The position numbers and the translations under genes are program-made. Shown here in pieces: positions 57,201 to 64,000 of a DNA stretch of 64,000 nucleotides. Below the pieces are notes generated by a model that made no database searches, had not been told where the DNA came from, and saw only the letters and a list, made by a program, of their open reading frames with translations. Source of the stretch: Shewanella sp. HN-41 (GTDB lineage: Bacteria; Pseudomonadota; Gammaproteobacteria; Enterobacterales; Shewanellaceae); contig NZ_AFOZ01000023.1 in assembly GCF_000217915.1 (NCBI RefSeq), positions 1 through 64,000 on the forward strand, in the 5' to 3' direction. Numbering within the stretch: the stretch's first letter is position 1; each line of letters begins with the position of its first letter.

Positions 57201-57955
57201 TTAAAGCCAAGGGGAATCTCCCCATGCGCCCCTTCGATGAACTCTTGCTACGCCAATATCAACATGATATTTCACCGTTAATTGGTCGAACCTTATTCCT
57301 TAAGGGAGAACAACCGAGCCACCATGGGGATATTAAACTCCACTTTGATCCCACGATTTATCCCTTAGGCGAAATACGCACTATCCTCCTCGAGGGCAGA
57401 ATCGACGATATAAGCCCTAAGGGACTGGTCAATTACCGCCCCGGCAGTGCCCATGGCCGCGATCTGCTGCGCCTGTACATTCGCCATTTATGCTTAATGG
57501 CGATGGGCCACACTCAGGCCAGCTATCTGCTCGATATGGGGCATTTCCATGCACTGTCCCCGATTCATCCCGAGCAGGCCCACACAGGGTTAAGGGATTT
57601 ACTGCAATTATTCTTCCAGGGGCAGCAACATCCCCTGTGTTTTATGCCCAGAACCTCCCTCGCCTACGCCCAAGCCGAGGGGGAGCATGCTGACAAACTG
57701 AAGGAAGCAGAGGCTGAATGGTTAGATGAACAGGGCGAAATCGGCGAAGGTACAGAGCCACACTACCAAAGGCTGTTTCAGTTCCCCAAGGACTTCACCC
57801 AAGCTCGCTTTGGGGAACTGGCGCAGCGCATTTATACACCTATGGTGAGCCTATATCATAAGGGTACCTTAGCGGATCTGGAGGACTTTGCCCTTAACGA
57901 AGGCATGACCTTAGGTGCAATCAGCCCCGGTCGCGAAGAAGGAGTACAGGCATGA
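54287..57955 (+). CDS. recC: Exodeoxyribonuclease V gamma subunit RecC
   Basis: A 1222-residue subunit of the RecBCD helicase-nuclease, which recognises Chi and splits the DNA duplex. It begins MLKLIQSNQMEVL, comparable to remembered E. coli RecC MLRVYHSNRLDVL, so ATG 54287 was chosen over an in-frame GTG 54263. Conserved stretches include QSPGMSTWLRLEIA, LPSSFTWQLCHELL and VCLLGMNDGVYPR. E. coli RecC is about 1122 residues; this one is longer. The stop overlaps recB in ATGA. Order recC-recB-recD on one strand. Confidence 0.95.
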   Translation: MLKLIQSNQMEVLCAHLAAYLRQRVPNARLLQSEHILVQSPGMSTWLRLEIAKQNGVAAALEFPLPSSFTWQLCHELLPNVPKDNAFTKAAMTWKLMQLLPKLLADETFGPLRHYLASCSPELTQANTETHTQTDEPLDQIKLYQLCGRIADIFDQYLVYRPDWMLAWEQNAQPEGLQLNEEQAWQPRLWRALVAFNRDELKQSYYHRANLHSDLIARLGDPATSLAKLPQRLFVFGISSMAPQTLEVLYHLAGRIDVVILGLSPCQHYWGDIVDPRHRARMAVQYAGKRQLAEQWEDKLEVGNPLLANNGKMGRELLDMLLELPSDHCDFGHDVYREPCDNPNDPQNRASMLHGVQYDILEMQTLDRVLGPDTTLYQNTSARRILKQDDESISIISCHSPLREVETLHDHLLDLLDRHSQGQATDPLLPKDIVVMMPDVAAYAPYIDAVFAAKQGLEYIPYAIADRGAAQESPLINSFLNLLGINQSRFGLTDILSILEVPAILRRFGLDDDELQLIRRWLDDAGVRWGRDQHSRLKQGVPAFEQNSWAFGIRRLILGYALSDDAPLYLDNLVVTGVEGQSAQALGKLLNFIEVLDDTAQQFEQPQTGTARLAELSLMLDAFYATDEDEREQLQEIRDAIAALEQELLSAAPAAQSPEAIVPQHLSNELTLSIEVLQQWFNQRLTESRVGQRYLAGSVNFCTLMPMRSIPFKVVCLLGMNDGVYPRVTHPVGFDLMAHFGARKGDRSRRLDDRYLFLEALLSAREQLYISYIGRSERDNSERIASMLVSELIEYCQLCYLPENLLSELETTKAEAAETALHDAIVSHQPLQPFDPRLYRAPAAGNENANDAGIKQSYSKQWCPPNKLQPIQRFINDDTQIRSLDNLPIDADNTANMAHVDVSALIRFFRNPAQYFFNRSLKVDLSIRIQADDNDEPFGLDALERYQLQAELLDHNISQGITVAELDFIERLKAKGNLPMRPFDELLLRQYQHDISPLIGRTLFLKGEQPSHHGDIKLHFDPTIYPLGEIRTILLEGRIDDISPKGLVNYRPGSAHGRDLLRLYIRHLCLMAMGHTQASYLLDMGHFHALSPIHPEQAHTGLRDLLQLFFQGQQHPLCFMPRTSLAYAQAEGEHADKLKEAEAEWLDEQGEIGEGTEPHYQRLFQFPKDFTQARFGELAQRIYTPMVSLYHKGTLADLEDFALNEGMTLGAISPGREEGVQA

Positions 57956-60900
57956 GTCACCCGATAGGCCTGGACTCCCATAAGCAGGCACAAACCCTTA
58001 ATCCCTTAACCCTACCCTTTGGTGGCAGTCGCCTGATCGAAGCCAGTGCGGGAACGGGGAAAACCTACACTATCTCAGGGCTATACCTGCGATTACTCCT
58101 AGGTGATATCACAGGAACTGGTGACAGCGGCAATCCCCTCACCTGTGAGCAAATTTTGGTGGTCACCTTTACCAATGCCGCCACCGAGGAGCTAAGGGAT
58201 CGTATTCGTCGCCGTATTCAAGTCGCCTTTAAGCGTTTTTTAGGCCTAAGCGTGGACGACCCCTTCGTTGAAGCGCTTTACCAGAATACCCCAGAGGAGC
58301 AGCGACCTATTGCCCTAAGGCGTTTCGATTTGGCATTAAAGTCCCTCGATGAGGCAGCGATTTTTACTATCCATGGTTTCTGTCAGCGAATTTTAGCGGA
58401 TCTTGCCTTTGAGTCTTCCCTACTGTTCGAGTCGGACTTTACCTTAGACGACAGTGAGTTTTTACACCATGCGGTGCGGGATTTTTGGCGTGAAACCTGT
58501 TATCCATTACCAGATGACTTAGCCGAAATCATTGCCAAGGAATTTGCGGATCCCGATAGTTTAGTCAAGCAATTACGCCCGCTACTCGGGGCGAGCCAAG
58601 CTATACCCCTAGTATCCACGGCAAAGTTTGCCACCTTAGCCCAATCCCTGCAGCAAAGTTTAGCGCGCTTTAAATTAGCGTGGCCCCGTGGCCGCGATGG
58701 CTTGCTCGAACTGCTCCACAGCTTGCCCTTAAACGGCACCCGATTTGGTAAGGCCAGCGATCAGTACCCCAGACTTGCAGAGATGTTCGATAGCCTAGAC
58801 AACTGGCTCGCCTCGGGCCGCGGACTGCCTTCGCCAAAAGCCCTAGAGGCTTTATCCCTATCAACGCTAAAACTCAATAAGGGCGGCGTGATCCCAAGCG
58901 TGGCAGAGGCGCCCTTAATGGCACATATAGAACAGCTCGCCACGCTTATCGCCGACATCAAACCCGCGTTTTTATACAGTGCCAAACTGGGGATAAGCGC
59001 TCGTTTTGCCAAGCAAAAGCAGCAAAAAAATGTGCTCACACCGGATGATCTACTGACGAGCCTTGAGGCGGCACTACGCGCCAACCATCAGAGTTTACCT
59101 CAGGCCGTGGCGAGCCGCTTCCCGGTAGCGCTGATCGATGAATTCCAAGACACAGATCCATTACAATTTTCAATTTTTTCACAGATTTACCAGCTAGATA
59201 GCCCACAACATTCGAAGGATAAGCTCCCAGCGGCAGGTAAGGCACTTGGCCTACTGATGATAGGCGATCCCAAGCAGGCGATTTATGCCTTCCGTGGCGC
59301 CGATATCCATACCTATATTGAGGCCCGCAAGGCCACGGCCGAACACTATCACTTAGACACGAACTATCGTTCGGGCGCTAATATGGTGGCGGGGGTGAAT
59401 CACCTGTTTAGCCAGCATCCTAATGCCTTTATCAGTGATTCAATCCCCTTTGAGGCGGTTAAAACACCCAGTGCGGCCAAAAACAAAGTCTTAACTGAGA
59501 AAATACCCACCGCGGCATCCCTCAGATTAAGGCTGCTGGGTGAAACCGACAATGGCCTAAATAAAACCTTAGCCAGGCAAATACTGGCGGAGGATGCGGC
59601 CGCAGAAATCACAAGGTTATTGACCGATGCGGCCAATGGCGAGTGTCTCAGTCCTAAGGGACCACTAGTGGCGAAGGACATTGCCATCCTAGTGCGGGAC
59701 CGCAACGAAGCGGCGGTGATGAAAACCGCCTTAAATAAACGCCAAATTGGTGCAGTCTTTTTAAGCCGTGACAGTGTGTTTAGCACCTTAGAGGCGCGGG
59801 AAATGGTGTTAGTGCTGCGCTCATTGGCCGATCCTAAGGATGAGCGTGCCCTGCGCAGCGCACTGGCTAGTGCATTATTAGGCTATAGCGCGGAGCAAAT
59901 TCATGCATTTAATCAAGATGAAGAGCAGCGGCAGCAACTTCTAGAGCAGTTTTTTAATCTGCATCAAGTGTGGCAAAAACGCGGCATCATGCCCGCTCTG
60001 TTAAGCCTCGCCAATAGCACTCATCTGATCGAACGCCTATTAGCCACAGGTAACACCCGAGCCGAGGATAGGCAGGATGGCCCCCTGGCCGACAACATAG
60101 ACGGCGAGCGGCGTTTAACCGACTTTCGTCATCTTGCCGAGTTATTACAGCAAAAATCCACTGAGCTGGATGGCATAAGCGCTCTTCTCAATTGGTATGA
60201 ACAGCAACTGATTGATAATACAGGCACAGATGAGCAGCAATTGCGGCTAGAGAGTGAACAGAATCTAGTACAGATTATCACTATCCATAAGAGTAAGGGC
60301 CTTGAGTACCCCGTCTGCTTTATCCCCTTTGTTAGCCTTGCGCGGGACAATCGCCGCAGACCTTCACCTATGCTTTACCACAGGACCAATGCCCAGGGGG
60401 GACAAGAACTGGTATGGGATATTGAGGGTACAGACGAAGGCTGGGAACAAGCCAAGCAAGAAACCTTAGCCGAAGATCTCCGCCTATTATATGTGGCGCT
60501 CACCCGCCCCGTTTACCTCTGCTATTTATCGGTTGCCAATCATAGCCGTCAACTTAAAAACGGGCTCAAGAGTCAGTTACATGAAACGGCCATAGGCTAT
60601 CTGCTGGGCATTGATGACGACAACTGCGACTTTAGCCGCCTGTGCCAAGCGGTGCAGCGGCTTATCCAAGACCTTGATGCGATCAATTTTGCCATAGTGC
60701 CCGAGAATATCGACCCAAGCTCATTGCCCTCAAGCCAAGATGAGACGCAGGCGTTAAGCGCTAAAACCGTCACTCGCCAATATATGACGCCCTGGCGGAT
60801 AGGCAGTTATTCCGGCTTAGTCAAAAACGCCAGCCAGGGTAAGGCCAAGCCAGGGGCCGATGATGAGGCCCTAGGATCACTTGAGTTAGATGGCGCATTT

Positions 60901-61776
60901 GGCTCTGCGATCCTTAATCTATTAGGACAAATCGCCAGCGATCCTCAAACAGGAGACCCAGATCCCCTCGCCTTAAGCCGTTTTAACTTCGAGCGCGGCG
61001 CCAATGCGGGCAGTTTTATGCATTTAGTGTTGGAACTCATTGATTTTACAAAGGCTGAAATCGATTTAGTACAACATTTACCTAAGGCAATGCTGCAATA
61101 TGCTATTGCCCCAGAATGGCAAACGGTACTACAGGCTTGGTATCTGGATCTGTTGCACGCACCGCTCGCACCGATCCCCAGTGAAACTGCACCATCGGAT
61201 GCGATTGCCTCGGCGCACAACAGCAATACTCTGGCGAACCATTCACCGCTCTGTCTTGCCAAGCTCGCCCCAAAGGACACTTTAGTCGAGATGGAATTTT
61301 ACCTGCCATTAAGTGCACTTAAGGATACTGAGCTCAATACTCTGTTGCTGCAGTATGGTTACGAATCAAGTCTCAAGTTTGACGAACTTGAGGGCATGTT
61401 GAAGGGTTTTATCGACTTAACCTTTGAATATCAAGGCAAGTTTTATATTGCTGACTATAAATCCAATCATTTAGGCGACTCGTTCCAAGCCTACCATCAG
61501 GGAGCGCTGCAACAAGCGATAACCGAGCACAGATACGATTTACAGTACATTCTCTATTCCTTGGCTCTGCACAGATACCTAGCACTGCGCCTACCAGACT
61601 ACGACTACGACATGCATATTGGAGGTTGTTACTATCTGTTTTTACGGGGAATGTCGGCGCAGCAGCCTGGGTTTGGTGTCTATTACGATAAACCGCCCAA
61701 GGCGCTTATCTTAGCCCTCGATGCTTTGTTTAAGCGCAGTCCATTAACCCCAAAAGCGGCAGGAGCCACAGCATGA
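57952..61776 (+). CDS. recB: Exodeoxyribonuclease V beta subunit RecB
   Basis: A 1274-residue UvrD-like helicase with nuclease. Walker A is IEASAGTGKTYTISGLYLR (at about residue 31). Helicase motifs VVTFTNAATEELRDRI, IDEFQDTDPLQF, GDPKQAIYAFRGAD and IHKSKGLEYPVCFIPF follow. The C-terminal nuclease carries the Asp-Lys of IADYKSNHLG and HLVLELIDF-type sequence. E. coli RecB is about 1180 residues. It overlaps recC and recD by 4 bases each. Confidence 0.96.
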   Translation: MSHPIGLDSHKQAQTLNPLTLPFGGSRLIEASAGTGKTYTISGLYLRLLLGDITGTGDSGNPLTCEQILVVTFTNAATEELRDRIRRRIQVAFKRFLGLSVDDPFVEALYQNTPEEQRPIALRRFDLALKSLDEAAIFTIHGFCQRILADLAFESSLLFESDFTLDDSEFLHHAVRDFWRETCYPLPDDLAEIIAKEFADPDSLVKQLRPLLGASQAIPLVSTAKFATLAQSLQQSLARFKLAWPRGRDGLLELLHSLPLNGTRFGKASDQYPRLAEMFDSLDNWLASGRGLPSPKALEALSLSTLKLNKGGVIPSVAEAPLMAHIEQLATLIADIKPAFLYSAKLGISARFAKQKQQKNVLTPDDLLTSLEAALRANHQSLPQAVASRFPVALIDEFQDTDPLQFSIFSQIYQLDSPQHSKDKLPAAGKALGLLMIGDPKQAIYAFRGADIHTYIEARKATAEHYHLDTNYRSGANMVAGVNHLFSQHPNAFISDSIPFEAVKTPSAAKNKVLTEKIPTAASLRLRLLGETDNGLNKTLARQILAEDAAAEITRLLTDAANGECLSPKGPLVAKDIAILVRDRNEAAVMKTALNKRQIGAVFLSRDSVFSTLEAREMVLVLRSLADPKDERALRSALASALLGYSAEQIHAFNQDEEQRQQLLEQFFNLHQVWQKRGIMPALLSLANSTHLIERLLATGNTRAEDRQDGPLADNIDGERRLTDFRHLAELLQQKSTELDGISALLNWYEQQLIDNTGTDEQQLRLESEQNLVQIITIHKSKGLEYPVCFIPFVSLARDNRRRPSPMLYHRTNAQGGQELVWDIEGTDEGWEQAKQETLAEDLRLLYVALTRPVYLCYLSVANHSRQLKNGLKSQLHETAIGYLLGIDDDNCDFSRLCQAVQRLIQDLDAINFAIVPENIDPSSLPSSQDETQALSAKTVTRQYMTPWRIGSYSGLVKNASQGKAKPGADDEALGSLELDGAFGSAILNLLGQIASDPQTGDPDPLALSRFNFERGANAGSFMHLVLELIDFTKAEIDLVQHLPKAMLQYAIAPEWQTVLQAWYLDLLHAPLAPIPSETAPSDAIASAHNSNTLANHSPLCLAKLAPKDTLVEMEFYLPLSALKDTELNTLLLQYGYESSLKFDELEGMLKGFIDLTFEYQGKFYIADYKSNHLGDSFQAYHQGALQQAITEHRYDLQYILYSLALHRYLALRLPDYDYDMHIGGCYYLFLRGMSAQQPGFGVYYDKPPKALILALDALFKRSPLTPKAAGATA

Positions 61777-63903
61777 ACACCACACTTGGGCCAAATGTAA
61801 TGTCAAACAGGGTTATCGCACACGGTAAAACCGCTGAAAACTGGCTTGACTATGGTGCAGTGCAACTGACGGCACCCATAGAGGAACTGCTCAAACGCTG
61901 GGAATTAGAAAGGCTGCTGACACCGCTCGATCGCCATTTTGCCCTCGAAATGGCCCAGCTACACCCTAAGGATCAGCAGGATCCGCTATTTATCCTGCTG
62001 TGCGCCCTACTGAGCCAGCAATTATCTTCCCAACACAGTTGCCTTGTGCTGGCCCATCTAGTGCCGCTCAATCCCCTGGCCGAACAGTATAGCCATTGTA
62101 AACTCACCCTCAGCCTAGAGGCACTCAACGACAGATTGCAAACCTTTGATGCGGTTGGTCATGCAGGCAGTAATAAACCCCTTATCCTCGATAATGGCCG
62201 GTTATATCTACAGCGTTATTACCAGTTTGAGACCAAAGTCGCGGCGGCTTTAGTGCGACTCTCGCAGCAATCGAGCCTTGAAAATGAACAGGATCCCAGT
62301 CGCAATCTCGGGCCGTATTTAGATCAATTGTTCCCATCGATTCAGGAAAAAAATGCCATTGACTGGCAAAAAGTGGCCACAGCAACGGCGCTCGGTAAAA
62401 AACTGGCGGTGATCACCGGCGGCCCTGGTACAGGTAAAACCACCACAGTGACTAAGCTGTTGTTATTGCAACAAATGCTTAAACTTCGGGAAATCCGTCT
62501 AGTCGCACCGACGGGCAAAGCTGCCGCCCGTTTAAGTGAATCCATTAAGGCCTCTAAGACTCGTCTAGCAAAGGAACTGTTAACACTGACGCTTCCCCAG
62601 ATGACCGCAGCCGCCAATACAAAGAGCACGGCGAATTTAACGGATAACGAGGCGCTCTTAAGGGCCCTAGCACAGATCCCCGAGGAAGCCTCGACCCTCC
62701 ATAGGCTACTTGGGGTGATCCCCAATTCCACCCAATTTCGTCACCACCTAGGCAATCCCCTAAGACTCGATCTCTTGATTGTCGATGAAGCCTCTATGGT
62801 GGATTTACCTATGATGTATAAACTGCTCAGCGCCCTACCCGAACACGCCAGTTTAATTTTACTTGGGGATCAGGATCAGCTTGCCTCCGTCGAAGCCGGA
62901 GCCGTACTCGCCGATATTTGCGCCGGACTCAAGCGTGAAGATGCCCCCTATGGTGAGCAGGGTATTCCTTGGCAAATGCGTTACTCCAAGGAACAGGCAA
63001 ATCGGCTAAGCCAGTTAACGGGTTTTGATTTAAGTCCCTATATCAGCGACTCACCCAAACTCGGCGATAGCCTGTGCATGTTAATGCATAGCCATAGGTT
63101 TAAGGGCGATGCCGGAATTGGGCTACTCGCCAGCGCGGTCAATCGCTCCGATTTGCAGGGGATATTAGCGGTCTGGCAACGGGGATTCGCCGAGCTTAAC
63201 TGGTTAGAGCATGGGATGGAGCTCAATGCCACCCAAGCCAAGATCAGTGAGCCTGAAAACAATAGCGGACTCAATGCACTGCTTGAACAAGCGGTGAGTC
63301 TCTATGGTAATTATCTGAGTCCCTTGCTCCAAGGCGCCCGCCCAAGCACCTTTGATATTATCGAATCCTTTAACCAATATCGTATTTTATGTGCGATGCG
63401 CTCGGGCAATTATGGGGTCGAAGGGATCAACAGCTATGTCACTTTGGCCCTCACCAAGGCAAAACTTATCCAGCCACAGCAGGAGTTTTACCTCGGTAGG
63501 CCCATCATCATCCAAAGCAACGACTATAACTTAGGGCTATTTAACGGCGATATCGGGCTGATTTTACCAGACGAAGACAAACCCGAGCGATTAATGGCCC
63601 ACTTTATCAAGGCCGACGGCAGCCAACTTAAGGTATTGCCCGCACGCTTACCCCGCCATGAAACCTGTTACGCGATGACAGTGCACAAAAGCCAAGGCAG
63701 TGAATTTAATCGGGTAGCCTTAGTCCTGCCGCCTAACCCCCAGCCTAGCCCAGTGGCAGCTACTCACCAAGGAATTAGTCTACACGGCCATTACCCGCGC
63801 AAAAGCGCATTTTACCTGCCTAGGCACCCAACCCGTTTTCGAGCGTGCCAGCAGCCAAATCACCCAAAGGGCATCTGGCCTTGCCGCTAGGCTTTGGGAA
63901 TAA
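61773..63903 (+). CDS. recD: Exodeoxyribonuclease V alpha subunit RecD, C-terminal frameshift
   Basis: RecD 5'-3' helicase. Walker A GGPGTGKTTTVTKLLLL (about residue 213), LIVDEASMVDLPMMYKL, LLGDQDQLASVEAGAVLAD and VHKSQGSEFNRVALVLP are present. The frame continues to 63890 with an aberrant end (QPSPVAATHQ...). The run of five C at 63737-63741 is the break: with four, LPPNPSLAQWQLLTKELVYTAITRAK and the remaining motif VI plus C-terminus (...LAARLWE) follow and end at 63903. About 710 residues restored (E. coli RecD about 608). If the shift were real, helicase motif VI would be lost. Confidence 0.92.
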
Positions 63904-63912
63904 GGATCAACA

Positions 63913-64000
63913 TTGAACAATAACGGCATAATTAAACTTCAAAATCTGCAACAGGTTACCACCCTGTTTGATGCCATAGCGCCCGAGGCAAATTTGCCCG
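63913..64000 (+). CDS. Start of an unidentified gene, cut by the window edge
   Basis: TTG 63913 with AAGGA 6 bases upstream opens a frame that runs to the window end (29 codons, NNNGIIKLQNLQQVTTLFDA...). It is 9 bp after the restored recD stop, so it may be co-transcribed. Too short to name. Confidence 0.5.
   Translation, partial: MNNNGIIKLQNLQQVTTLFDAIAPEANLP

Overview
The window looks like a chromosomal segment of a Shewanella-type gammaproteobacterium. The evidence is the gene order tRNA-Asn, degenerate GGDEF/EAL gene, rsxABCDGE, nth; a second-type chemotaxis operon with the CrsA/CrsR partner-switch genes embedded in it; and recCBD placed after a moxR-DUF58-transglutaminase cluster. This order matches what I remember of Shewanella oneidensis, in part inverted. 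I have not run any database search. No rRNA, CRISPR array, insertion sequence or prophage was seen.

Layout. 0-9.3 kb: tRNA-Asn, an inactive-looking c-di-GMP signalling protein, the Rsx/Rnf electron-transport operon and endonuclease III. 9.3-14.3 kb: an iron-responsive PepSY membrane gene with Fur-like boxes, an unrecognised possible glycosyltransferase-like protein, an HEFWH metalloprotease-like protein and a PAS-GGDEF cyclase. 14.6-16.4 kb: ABC-F ATPase YbiT. 16.5-21.3 kb: an accessory block with a Fic protein and a convergent candidate antitoxin, an SRPBCC protein, a broken gene, and an operon of methyltransferase, HNH nuclease and DUF4124 metalloprotease. 21.5-33.9 kb: an Hpt-REC-REC-GGDEF regulator and the minus-strand operon MCP-crsA-crsR-cheY-cheA-cheW-MCP-cheR-cheD-cheB. 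34-39.7 kb: PatZ-type acetyltransferase, a diguanylate cyclase and an EptA-type phosphoethanolamine transferase. 39.8-46.8 kb: marR/dmeF metal efflux with a repetitive histidine-rich loop, a tiny YnhF-like protein, gloA, msrPQ and rmuC. 46.8-64 kb: slt lytic transglycosylase, a stand-alone EAL phosphodiesterase, moxR-DUF58-tgpA, recC-recB-recD and the start of one more gene.

Functional themes. Five GGDEF/EAL proteins lie in 64 kb (275, 13202, 21586, 36915, 48963). Three cyclases keep GGEEF plus the RxxD inhibitory site, the stand-alone EAL protein keeps its catalytic residues, and the Rsx-adjacent protein has lost both active sites. The chemotaxis operon mixes taxis proteins with a sigma-S partner switch, suggesting a shared input to motility and the general stress response.

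The most important caution for a user of this annotation is that five conserved genes (rsxC, the PAS-type MCP, cheA, slt, recD) are each interrupted by exactly one base gained or lost in a run of identical bases. The simplest explanation is homopolymer sequencing error, not five independent gene losses. In rsxC alone the site is also a perfect A AAA AAG slippery heptamer in the right frame for -1 frameshifting, so a biological explanation stays open there. The best candidates for under-described biology are the Fic/small-protein pair with overlapping stop codons, the methyltransferase-HNH-metalloprotease operon, the CrsR receiver domain with Asn at the phosphorylation position, and the variable repeat tracts in dmeF and at the msrQ 3' end.
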